DNA of 64,000 bases from Amblyornis subalaris (taxonomy: Eukaryota; Chordata; Aves; Passeriformes; Ptilonorhynchidae): NCBI GenBank assembly GCA_018881555.1, contig JACAXG010000024.1:7806298-7870297 (forward strand), in the 5' to 3' direction. Positions 24,445 through 35,100 of this stretch are shown piece after piece. The notes beneath the pieces were generated by a model that saw only the letters and a list, made by a program, of their open reading frames with translations, ran no database searches and was not told where the DNA came from. Within the stretch, counting starts at the first letter, position 1. Each line of letters starts with the position of its first letter. Made by a program: the position numbers and the translations under genes.

Positions 24445-24850
24445 CACTGTGCTGGGCACTGCTGAGGCACTGCGAATCCAGGGATCAGTTCCAGGCCCCT
24501 CAATANAAGAAAGCCACTGAGGGGCTGGAGCATATCCAGAGAAGCGAACAGAGCTGGGAAAGGGGGCTGGAGCACCAGGAGCAGCTGAGGGAGCTGGGGG
24601 GCCTCAGCCCGGAGAAAAGCAGGCTCTGGGGGGACCTTCTCACACTCCACAACTCCCTGACAGGAGAGTGCAGCCAGGTGGGGGTCAGGCTGTGCTCCCA
24701 GGGAACAGGACAAAAAGAAATNACCTCAAGCTGTGCCAGGGGAGGTTTAGGGTGGCTATTAAGGAAAATTCTTCCTGTAAAAAGCTATCCAGTCCTGGCA
24801 GAGGCTGCCCAGGGCAGTGGTGGAGTCCCCATCTGTTCCGATCTGCTTAA
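24445..24850 (+). mobile_element. CR1 LINE fragment lacking its 3' tail
   Basis: It contains gatcagttccaggcccctca, ctggagcatatccagagaag, gcagctgagggagctgggg, gggaccttctcacactcc, ggtcaggctgtgctccc and cctggcagaggctgcccag. The sequence then leaves CR1 before the terminal octamers. The 196-codon open frame at 24306-24896 runs through this copy and contains two N-derived unknowns, so it is not a gene. Confidence 0.87.
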
Positions 24851-25102
24851 GGTGAGGAGAGGCAAGTTTTGCCCCAATCTGAAATTGTGGAAATGAATTA
24901 GGTTCTCAACATACCCGAAAGCAAGATTAAAACACAAGTGAAGTTAGATGTTGGGATCCAAAGTGATCATTCAACTTTACTTTTTTTCATAAAGGAGGAA
25001 AGAAAGAGAGAAAATAGAAAAGTAGGAAAATACCAAGAATGAGAAGCACAGGAAAAGGGTTACCACCACCATAGGTCCAGCACTGGCTTATAGAGTGTGA
25101 TG

Positions 25103-25136
25103 GGGAAGATCTTTCCCCAGGGAAGATCTTTCCCCA
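25103..25136. repeat. 17-bp perfect tandem duplication, near-palindromic unit
   Basis: The unit gggaagatctttcccca occurs twice without a mismatch (25103-25119 and 25120-25136). Each unit is almost self-complementary around gatc. Confidence 0.9.
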
Positions 25137-25439
25137 GCGAAGTCCCTCAGGAAGCTGGCAAGACAGCCAGCAAGTGAGCAGAGCCACCACAGCAGGACCA
25201 GCAGGATGGGGCATAAGCAGCCTCATAAGAGCAGCCAGGACAGCAAAGGACAGCAGACTCCAACATTTCACAGATTTTGCAGCCCCTGACAGGTTAAGCC
25301 CCTGTTTATAGAGTGGTTTGAGAGTGGCAATGTCACTTCCAGCTCACAGCAACAGCAGGTCCCTGAAGAACTTCATTTTTGCCCCCTTAAAGTTCATTGG
25401 CTGCTCATTGGTATCCAGAAGTTCACTTCATGATTCAAA

Positions 25440-25497
25440 AAGTTTATTGCTGTTTTTTCTGATGTATCAAGTTTATTACTGTCTTGTCTGACGTATC
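25440..25497. repeat. 29-bp tandem duplication
   Basis: Two units, 25440-25468 and 25469-25497, both start aagtttatt and end cgtatc or tgtatc. They differ at a few positions. Confidence 0.9.
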
Positions 25498-25654
25498 AAC
25501 TACAAGCTCTTTTAAAGACCTTCAAACAAGGTGCCTTATTTTCTAAAATAAAGCAGTTTCTAAAGTTTTTGTTAGAGGCAGTTCAAAACTTTAACATTCA
25601 AACCTTAATCTTCAAAGAGGCAGTGGAAACACATTCCTTGCTTTTTACTAGTTC

Positions 25655-25800
25655 ATTACACCATCCCTGGAGGGGTTTAACAGATGTGTGGATGTGTCAC
25701 TTGCAGACATGGGCTAGTGGTGGCCTTGGCAGTGCTAGGGGAATGGTTGGCCTCAATGGTCTTAGAGATATTTTCCAATCCAAACAATTCTGTGACTATA
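25655..25800 (+). mobile_element. CR1 LINE 3' fragment
   Basis: The sequence reads catccctggaggggttt...agatgtgtggatgtgtcac...ggctagtggtggccttgg, then tcaatggtcttagagatatt and ttccaatccaaacaattctgtgac. These are in the correct order for the last ~150 bases of a CR1 copy. Confidence 0.75.
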
Positions 25801-26837
25801 ATAACTTTAAGTAAACACAATTTCAAAACCAAAACTGCCCAGGATAACAGCTGAAAATCCCCTCTCTACACAGATTGAGGACTTGATATGGATTACCTAA
25901 TTTATCTTAAATATTCTTTTCCTTAATACTGTGCTATGAATACTACATAAACATGTATTTCTGAAAACAAAGTCAACAGTAGAAGAGCAATCATCATCAA
26001 CATTTGCTCTGCTTTTGTTTTAGAGTTAACACTACCATCGAGAGGTACCTCTCAATGACTAATGCACTACCATTTCAGAGCTTTATCAAGATTTTTTCCC
26101 TTACACAACACAGCTTTTGTGCTTACTTTGATCACATTTTCAAACCCCAGGAGAAGGAGACATTTTAAGAACCACTCCACGAAGAAAAAAATTAGAGATT
26201 GAACTGTTTGTCTTATAACAAATATTGACTATGAACATATGTCAAAGCATGAAGATTTTCAGAACTCTCAGATTATTACAGAACTAAAGGCATTGCATAA
26301 CAAATCTGCAAGTGGATAAACAGGTTGAAATACTTCCTGAATGACAAAATGAAAAATTCAAACAGAAATGCCTTTTGTGTGATTGTGTCTCTATATTAAT
26401 ATTTACTTGTACTCGAAAATGAAAGGAAACTTTCAAGTTTAGCATAAATGTGCTATGGAAGTCATCTGAAATTTAAACAAGACCAAGTGCAACTTACAAT
26501 GTGTCTTGCTCAGGAACTTCTGTGACATCTCCACGTCACCACTGGTGCAGCATCAGATGCGCTTCGGAACTGAGGTGAGTTGCCATGCAGCAAAACACAA
26601 GAGGTTCATTTTAAATGCTCTGGGCTTTCCTTGGTCTTTACCTCCAGCTGTGTTTTCCTCTCCCATGAAAAGCCATGCAAGACTAGAATTTTCTGATTTA
26701 TTTGTATATTTTCTCTTTGCTATTTTAATATTTTAACTATTTGAGTATTTTCTGAATTATATACTACTTTTACAGTAAACTGTAAGGTTGCAGAAAATGC
26801 TGAGCATAATTGCAGAGTATCCTTGATTCCAACACAG

Positions 26838-26890
26838 ACTCGATAATCTTGGAGCTCTTTTCCAGCCTTAAAGATTTCATGATTCTGTAA
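26838..26890 (+). mobile_element. short CR1 LINE tail
   Basis: The stretch tcgataatcttggagctcttttccagcc, then cttaaagatttcatgattctgt, is the last ~50 bases of a diverged CR1. It lies 88 bases before the solo LTR. Confidence 0.55.
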
Positions 26891-26973
26891 GGCAATTAAA
26901 AGCAATACAGAGCCAAGCATGTCCACATGAAATTTGGGGTGAAAGTAGACAACTCTTTTAGTCTAGAGAGTGG

Positions 26974-26978
26974 AGGCT
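26974..26978. repeat. left target-site duplication of the solo LTR
   Basis: The pentamer AGGCT lies directly before the TG terminus and is identical to 27673-27677, directly after the CA terminus. Confidence 0.8.
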
Positions 26979-27672
26979 TGTCTTGGGGTGACTTTATGAT
27001 GCTGTATCCCCTATTGCCTGCTCTATGCCAAACATGAACCCTGTGCCTTTAAGCTGCCAGGCGAATTCTTCAGCACAGCTTCTTCAAGGACTGACACACC
27101 TCCTGCACGTTCTGCTGCTACTGCCGCTCCTGTGTGCTGCTGCCGGCGCTGGTGGGAGGAGCACCTTCTTCTTTTCTTTTAGCCAGCTCTCGGCTCTGTT
27201 TTCTCAGGAGAGAGACGGAGAGTTAAAAATCTTTTTTTGCTTTTTAGCTAGCTTGCTAGTTGAGGCAAGATAGTTNTTCCTGGGACTGTGGTTTTTTCTC
27301 CTTCTTCCTCTGGAATTGTTCAGCTGAACTCCTGTCCAGAACACCATCACCTGGAGGCCTTACATCGCAGCCTGGAGGGGGCCCACGCCACACCCCAGCT
27401 CTGGAGAGAGAGAACAGAGCCACACCTATATGAAAGGACTCTGAATTCTACCCAGGTCTTCTCCACCATGAGAGGTTTATTATCTAACGTTATTAATTTT
27501 TTTTGTCTTTCCCTGGTGCGTGTGTGCACCTTGCTTGTTAAATAACAGGTTTTTTTCACTTTCCTCCGAGAAATTCCTTGGTGGGGGAAAGGGAGTTTTT
27601 GAATCCTACCGTTTGCAGGGGGGATGCCTGTAGTCAGGACGTTTCCTCCTATATTTGTCTCAAACCGGTACA
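26979..27672. mobile_element. solo LTR of an endogenous retrovirus, ERVL-like, with 5-bp target duplication
   Basis: The 694-bp block begins TGTCTTGGGGTGAC and ends AACCGGTACA, so it has TG...CA termini. It is flanked by the identical pentamer AGGCT on the left (26974-26978) and on the right (27673-27677). A 5-bp duplication is typical of class III (ERVL) insertions. The interior is distinctive: a GC-rich half, then T-rich runs, a gtgcgtgtgtgcacc block and a ttaaataacag segment near 27540. No gag, pol or env frame lies beside it, so it is a recombined solo LTR. The overall texture resembles passerine ERVL LTRs as I recall them; the exact Repbase family is not assignable by eye. The orientation of the former provirus is not certain. 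Confidence 0.85.
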
Positions 27673-27677
27673 AGGCT
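27673..27677. repeat. right target-site duplication of the solo LTR
   Basis: The pentamer AGGCT lies directly after the CA terminus and is the exact copy of 26974-26978. Confidence 0.8.
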
Positions 27678-28478
27678 CTTCCTAAAAGATACCTTTTGGA
27701 TAGCAAACTTCTGCAAGTGTCCAGAGAGCAGGAGGAATGATGCAAACTAACAAATGCATCATTTGACTGACAAGGTGTTCTCCATCTCCCAGGAGTTCTC
27801 TCTGGAACCAGAACTACTTCCTCTCTTATCCCAAGATCCATTGTATTTGTTTCTGCCTTCTCCAGTCTAGGCAGTTCCTAATTCCATGTTAAATGGACAC
27901 CACCAGGCAGTGGTGAGAGAAATGCAGAGAATCTCTCTCTTCTTGATTTCTTTTGCCAGCACCACTCTAGTGAGGGGCAACATCTCTGGGAAATGCCCTG
28001 TATAGACACTGGATCCATGACTGGAACGTCAATTCAGTAAATTTAGTAGCTCAGCTCCCACGTCTCTACTTTCAATGTACAAACTAAAGTTTCTCAGAGA
28101 TTACAACGTGGCCAAGTTTGGGCTGGATTATGCAAGGAAAATTCAGCACCCTCGTTCATACTGGGAATAGCTCAAGCTTTAAAAAAAATTGTTTTAGGGA
28201 TACTACTGACATACACAAAAAACAATGCCAGTTTCTCATCCTCATAAATTGCTGATTGTTATCAGAAATTACNGGGAGTGAAAGTTCCCTTAGAGAAACC
28301 AACTAAAGCAGCATGAAAAACCAAGCTGCGAGTGACTGGAACTGACTCAGGACACGGGAAGGCTCNTTGGCAGAGCGGTGGGCCGCTTGTCAGGACCCTG
28401 GACAGCACCACAGGGATCCAGCAGTGCACACTGCATGAGGGGGACGTAGGGATTTTAAGAAGGGAGTGAGAAGTCCAG

Positions 28479-28715
28479 GGAATCACAGATTCATGGGTTG
28501 GAAAGGACCTTAAAGGTCATCCAGTTCCAACTCCACCCTGCCATAGGCAGGGACACCTTCCACAAGACCAGGTTGCTCAGAGCCACATCCAACCTGGCCT
28601 TGAAGACTTCCAGGGATGGNNCAGCCACAGCTTTGCACTGCCAGGGCCTNGCCACCCTCACAAGGAAGAATTTATTCCTAAAATGCATTCTTCTGCATTC
28701 CTTCATAAATTCCCC
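28479..28715 (-). mobile_element. CR1 LINE fragment with intact 3' end
   Basis: The inverted tail aatcacagattcatgggttgg is followed by aaaggaccttaaaggtcatcc, caggttgctcagagcc, catccaacctggccttgaag and acttccagggatgg. Four Ns fall in or near this copy, consistent with assembly ambiguity in a repeat. Confidence 0.92.
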
Positions 28716-31466
28716 CCATTTAATACAAAGAAGTCTACACTAAGAAGACAGTGATTTCTAAGTTGACACAACCCAAAGGTACAGCTCAGGCTTGGTACAA
28801 GGACTGAGGGTAATTTTAGGTGCAGTGTCACATTTTTAGTACTTTCTAATTTTCAATCAAGGGCACTTTTTTTTGAGTCTAGCTACGCGAACACTCACGC
28901 CAACTTCAAAATACAAAATCAACTGTTAAATAAAGATTGTGACAATGGCATTAACTGCGTGGAATTTTTGTTTTGGCTGTATTTAAAAATGTATTTTACA
29001 AGCATTTCAGGCAAAACAATCATAAATTATTAGAATCAGTAAAAATTCAGAGCTTTGCAAACATTTCAGGTTATTTCTCACAATTTGCCAGAAAGCTCTT
29101 CCAGAAGCTCTCCACTTGCGATGAAAAAACAACTCCCTATTTTCTTTTAATAACAAATAGACCTTAAAAAAAAAGATCTGATCACTANTGTTTGAAAGCA
29201 CTCGAAAGCAATAAGATGGTCACAAGACTTGATCTGCCTGTTCTGTCCCTTTACAAACTCACTAAAGCTTGCTTTTTATGACTGATTGCTGTGCTGTATT
29301 AATCCCCAAGCATATAAAATGAGTCTATTGGAGACTGGGACTCCACTGGGGGAGGACAGGGAAGCTGTTGTGTTCTGAGAATTAATCCATCCTGGAAAAT
29401 CAAAAGCCAGCCACTCACAATACAGTAATCACCATGTTCTCCACTGTGAAAGCCCTACGTTTCCCTTTTAGAAAACACAACTATTACTCCATTATGTACT
29501 AAAACACACAAATATCTTTTTATTTTTNTGTGTGTTTGTTATTATTTGGCTTATATTTATGAGTTCACGTGTATTCTGTTGGTGGGTATACAACCATCAA
29601 GTTAAAAAACCCCACCCTATCTATTCCCAACTGCTTAAAAAGAAAAAGGGACTCCCACTGCTTTTTCCACAACCAAAGTTCTCTCTGGATCTGCTTTGTG
29701 AACAGGATTTTAACTCTTTATTACCCTAAATAAAAGGAAATACTTTGCATTTTTTCCTTACACAGGAAGTTCATTTTCTGTTCAGAATAATTCTATATTT
29801 TTTTCCCACTTCGTTAAATTATCTAACATGAGTTTCCTAAGTAGCAGCACTAAAATAAAAATGTTTGAAGTTTTCTAATTACCCAATTCTGAACACGTTC
29901 ACTTTATTTCAGATGGTGTTATATTTGATGCTCCTTTGTTAGCAAAAGTTTAATTCTTTCCTTTTAAAGTTGAATGATGCAGCCTTCTTTTTTTTTAGTA
30001 ACAGCAGAATTTTTTTTTTCCATTTAGGTGCTAGAAGTACGAATCTTCCACTGTGTTATGGAGATAAAGATTAAAACCCCCGTACAAACCCAGCTGTAAA
30101 TCTTANGTGACACAGTAATGAAACTGCTAAATGAATTCTGGCCTCAATACAAGAATTAAGTCTTAAGGAAATCATCGAGAAACCACGTGCTCAGGAAGAA
30201 CCACAATCATATCCCCTTTTCCATACAGCCAGCAAAAGGCACCTACCTGTATATGACATGACTTTACAAATCAGCACTTGAACACAACAATTTCTACTAC
30301 CCAACAAAATCTTCCTATCAAGTTATTTTTAAAAAGCAAACAAAGCAACTTGCTTATATTCATGTTTACTCTTTGCTAAAGCAAAGAACATTTTTCTCCC
30401 CTATTTGTTCTTCAAGTAAAAAGTCACTAAAAGCAACAAGAGTTAGAGGCTTTGTTCCTATNGACATTATCCCCTTTTAGACATCATTTACTTGATAAAC
30501 GGCTGAAGACAGCAGTTTTGTATCCTTGCCTTTAAAACCAANAGGTGCCTAAAATCCCACTGGGTCAATTCCATAGTCCCACCAGGCTGGCATGGCAGAC
30601 ACCAAGATCTTTCCATTAACNTGAAATGACCTTAGCAACATGTGCTTTTTTCCATTTTAAAATCAAAAAACTGAATTGAAGGAGCAAAAGCTGATGCACA
30701 TGGCCAAAGATCTGTTACACGTAATGTGGNGTGTAAGGACATAAACTTGCCTTTCTATTTAAGAATGGGATTAGATGTCAACAAGAACATAAACAAGTAA
30801 TTTTTCTGAGACCTCTGAGGTAGACACGACTGAAGATAATCCAACAACAGTAACAATACACAAATACCAGCAATATATTAAGCTGTAATTCCTGTTTTGC
30901 TCATGCAGGGAAGATTACATTTTTTGGCTTCCAGGGCAAAGCTACGGCACACACAGAGTTAACAGTGCCCCCCCCCCCCCCCCCCCCCAGCTTCACCCCC
31001 CTTCTCCCCCATGTCATTCATGCCACATTCCACAGTGGCAGGGTCCAACAACAATATAGGAGGGTACCCAAAATGAAGAGGCAGGGCCTTCCATTCTTCT
31101 GCCTCTCTTGAATTAATTAACTGGAAATGAGTTTTGTCAATGTTTTGGAAAGGCAGAGGGGTGAAAAGAAACTGCTAGAATTAATCACAGTGAGAAACTA
31201 CCTCTTCAGCAGTCTGCCAGAGTTCAGAAAACCCATGAGAAGTGCAAAATAAAAGGAAAGTGGGCTGACTTACCCTCCAAAGGAACAAATAAAATTCAAA
31301 CAAACACCCAAGTCTCCAAAACAGAGACATGCCCCAGTGCAAAGGAATGCAGCATCTGTTGCCACAACAGCTTCAGCTTTGGTTTTAATATACTTGTCAT
31401 GAAGACTGAAAGGTATCAAGGTAGAAAAGACAGTTTACTAATAATTTAAATACACAAAACGTTGTG
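28716..31466. other. intergenic region directly beyond the ATXN10 3' end
   Basis: AT-rich, with the C21 homopolymer at 30968 and an unusual density of isolated N calls (30.1-30.8 kb). No gene or interspersed repeat was recognised. Confidence 0.55.
30968..30988 (+). repeat. C homopolymer (21)
   Basis: An uninterrupted C run followed by agcttcacccccc. The length is likely unreliable in assembly. Confidence 0.85.
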
Positions 31467-31969
31467 TTTAATTCACTAAATATTTATGTACATCCAACAT
31501 TCCTTGATCCTTATATAAACAGAGATATTTAGGTCCCATGACTGAAAACAGGTAACCTTTCTTGTTTAGCCGTGACTCAGCACAGATCTTTTACATGGAA
31601 AAGGCAGCCTGGAAAGGAGCTCTTTCTTTGTGGTGTTTTTAACAATAGTTATCTCCAGGTTCAGCAAAGGAAATTATAACNGATGACATCCTTCTACTAA
31701 CAAAACAAGAAGTAATGAAATTCGAAGCAATGACAAGAAGGACCTTTTTTCATAGGCTGATTTACCCAGGTATTCAGAAAACACACAGGTGTCCTTTTGT
31801 TTACAGCAAAGTGAGGCAAAAGCATCATGCGGCAGTTTTTCTGAGAATGAACACAACGCTTCCAGCAGACTGGCACTAAAACTGAAAAAATCTTGATTGG
31901 CTGANCAGGGGAAAATATTTTATAAGAGCAATACTCTTTTAGTGATCTGACTATTGTTAATATTTTTGT
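31467..31969 (-). other. ATXN10: probable ATXN10 3'UTR with candidate poly(A) signal
   Basis: Downstream of the TGA on the minus strand, the first canonical-variant hexamer I can see is ATTAAA (plus-strand tttaat, 31467-31472). A second is at 31384-31389. No AATAAA is seen in the roughly 600 bases after the stop. The interval is non-repetitive and AT-rich. The end of the transcript is therefore inferred, not demonstrated. Confidence 0.4.
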
Positions 31970-32163
31970 TCAGGAGTTAATATTTTTTTTCCGGACTGAT
32001 CGCAGAATTAACTTGTCATCTTGTTTCTGCATCTCCAAGCCCATCCTCTCGAGGGCAGAGCTGTCTGCCAGCCCCTTCTGCTCCATCTGCGCAATCAGCG
32101 TTTGGTTCCGCTCGTTCTGTTCGGTGAGATTCCGGATCGCATAAACTGCCCACTGGTTCACAA
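31970..32163 (-). CDS. ATXN10: ATXN10 (ataxin-10) last coding exon, C-terminal end
   Basis: This is the terminal coding exon of ataxin-10, a cytoplasmic armadillo/HEAT-like protein. In vertebrates it is linked to neuron survival, neurite growth and cytokinesis, and the human gene carries the SCA10 intronic repeat. Read on the minus strand, the exon starts after an AG acceptor (polypyrimidine-poor, ending cccaacag). It completes a split Phe codon, then reads V-N-QWAVYAIRNLTEQNE, followed by an acidic/basic helix containing GLADSSALERMGLEM and KLILRSVRKK, and stops at TGA (31970-31972). The pattern WA(V/I)YAIRNLTE...NQ.LIA.ME..GLAD....GLE is the ataxin-10 C-terminal signature (Atx10homo_assoc domain). 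The last residues after KLILRS differ from the human tail, as expected for a disordered end. An initiating ATG is neither present nor expected, because the exon is internal on its 5' side. Identification is from recalled family sequence, not a search. Confidence 0.93.
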
Positions 32164-35100
32164 CTGTTGGGCACAGTTAAGGATCATTTAATTACTTAGA
32201 GATGAAGCACTGTATATTTTGATTTATTACTCCCTGATTTATTATTACTCCCTTGATTTATTCACCTCTCCCCGCCCTCCCCCAATCCCTTAAACCCAGA
32301 AAACTAGTAGAAATCAAGGAAATAGGAAGACATTTACAAGTGCTGACACTGAACTTGCAAATACTTGCATATNAGGCAATTTAGTTTTAAATGAGGTATG
32401 TCCTTACACTTCAGGCAAGTTTGCTAGGGTTTATATTGCGTTAAAAAGAAAAACAAACAACAAAACCCAACAAAAATACAAATGAACTGCAGGAATTAAA
32501 ACAACATATTATTTTAAACCAAAATTACAGTTAATTGAAATGTTCCAACGATCTTCCTAGTGAGATTAAATACAGAATAAGGCACCTGTTTATGATCTGA
32601 ACAGTTCAACAGTACAATTCCAAACACTGGCAAACAAAAAAAGCTGTAAATCATGTACAGAAAAGATGACTATTATTTTCACTGCAAAAGTTAGAGATGT
32701 AGAAAAAGAGAAACAACTTAGCCAGGTTAACATCTGAAAATAGCACAAATAATGTCGGAGACACTTAAAATCCTTTGACTTCTAATGTTACCTACACTCA
32801 GTCCTTTGTGCCTGGGTGCTTTTACACACTTGCCAGGAGACCAGACACTAAGATCACCGGCAGGGAGCTCCTGCTGATGTTTAAATGGCCACAAGCTGCA
32901 ACTCATTCACCTTCTAAGGTGGTCCCTTGCGGCCAGAATTGAGGCACATGTCAGGGCTGTAGACAAAGGATTTAAATTCCCAGGATTATCAGCCAGGCAT
33001 CTTCCTAGTGAAATACAGTGTTCATTTTATGAAGTGTCAGAGATGGTTGTCCCAATTCTGCAGCTGAAAAGCTGTTATGATATAATCTTTCCCAAGTTAC
33101 CCATACAGGAGCTGAGCCTTTCTGAATCACACAAGTGGTTTGCCTGCAGGGCACTAATTATTTACTACATGTAGCTTCACATCCAGTAGAAGAATATGCA
33201 TAATTTACTCATCTCCTTGACGTCTTTTGGGTTGGAGAGCATCTAAGCACAGAGATAAGTGTTCTTATGGGCATTTGCCAGGGGGTGATGGGAGGGGAAA
33301 ACTCCTCAGCTGGGGAAAATGGGAACTTCAGACAAAACAGTAGAAGAGAGGAACTGGATTTACACAATCTTACGCATCCCCAACAGAGAGAGAAGAGTTT
33401 GGATGAAGACTAGCTTGGACATACACGGTAGGGAACAGCCCTGCATTGGCATGTGTCAGTGAAACAGNGCCCTGCCTTTTAGTAACAGTTTATATTTATT
33501 TTCACATTCAAGAAGTCCAGAATTGAAAATCAAAAAGGACAAAGCATTAACTACTATAGGGCTTCTTTTTCCCTGATAGAGCTCTGTAGACTTTCTCAGG
33601 AAACATGCTGCACACCTTCTTCATTCAAAAGATTTCCACTGTGAGGTAGTGACAGAGGAGAGAAATTAAGACCAAAACAAATTATGCATCACTTAACAGG
33701 TGAACGTGACAGAGAATATCAATATATCTCTTCTGTCAGTGCACCACCACTATAGTTAAGTAAAAAGACAAGTGCCAAGCCACATTTAAGTTACATAAGC
33801 TTGGTATTTGCACTAAAGATTATGTTTGAATATAAAATGCCAATAAAATGCCAAAGAAATAAAATCATATATGAGCAGACTCTCAGTCATTAGCGCCAAT
33901 GGTGAGAATAGATTTCAGAGCAGCAAAGCTGATGAATGCAGATGAACCATGGCTGACACCCAGCAGGTCTTTCCCAGGTCTGATTTAGGGCATTTCATGA
34001 GTGCCAAAAAGCAACATGAAAATCTCCCAAAGGACTGTGAGAAACATGCTACCACCCACCCCGGCTCTGCTGCTAGGATGAGGAGCAGACTTCTTGTGTT
34101 TCTAAAATACAGCTTCTCCATAAAATACAGCACTTCCATAAAAGCATATTTCCTATTAGATTAACGGCAATTTTCAGAGAATGACAGTTCTCAATCTCAT
34201 AAAATGCCACACNGACAAAAAAGTAATCTCAAAATTTTTGTGTGTATTAGCCTTGGGAATGATCCTGCTACTATCATCTTTATGTCCTTCAACACAAAAC
34301 CACTGCTAAACCCCTTGGCAAATGCTGTTTTCCTATTACCAGATCCATTCATGCTTACNTAATATCTAAGACATCCCCATTATCTTATGAACTCTATCAC
34401 CATTATGGCATTTATCATTATTGACTACTGTAGCTGAAGCTGCAAAATGGTTTCAATAACATTTTCACTCCTTCAGAAACTCTTTTCTGTGTGTAGGTTT
34501 TCCATTGTGACCACAGCCATGAATATTCATGATCCCTTGTTCACATGCTGGGGGAGGATGAGGCCTTTGGATAGCTCAGAGCAGACCCTGGCAGACTTGA
34601 GTGTCTGCAGAGATTAAAGCCAGTCCCCAGCTAATACTCACATTACCCTCTTGCTCCTCTCCAAAGACAGAGACACTGAGAGAAAATTAAACATATTCGA
34701 GAGTCTCTAATCCTACCTACACTTTAAGCACTTTATTGTATGCTCAGCTTTAGAAAGAGAGCTTCTAAAGTTGCCATAGTTACCACAAATAAGAGCATGA
34801 GCCTGTTTGTTGTGAAACTGCACCAAATAGAAGCAACACAGCAAGCACAGCAGATCTGATTGCGCAGACTTGTCTAGATTTTTCCAACACGGTGTNCTGC
34901 ACTCTCAAATAAATTAATATTATAGACAAGTGAAGATTATGATATTTTGTCACAGGGAAGAGGGCATACAAAAAGAAGAAAACAATTCCTTTTATTTTGC
35001 AGAAGCCCCATCACTAGACTATCTGTGTTTAGGGACTGAAAGCAAACATTTCTGTGCACTTATAGCAACCCTTTTCTTAAATCCTTCAATAGTGTGTGCT

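Noticed and set aside
24306..24896. 196-codon open frame, the longest in the window
   Set aside because: It lies mostly within a truncated CR1 copy, includes N-derived unknown residues and does not match the reverse transcriptase part of CR1 in frame.
1..31466. let-7 family microRNA genes known from the wider WNT7B-PPARA neighbourhood
   Set aside because: The let-7 seed-plus-body string (tgaggtagtaggttgt) is not present on either strand as read.
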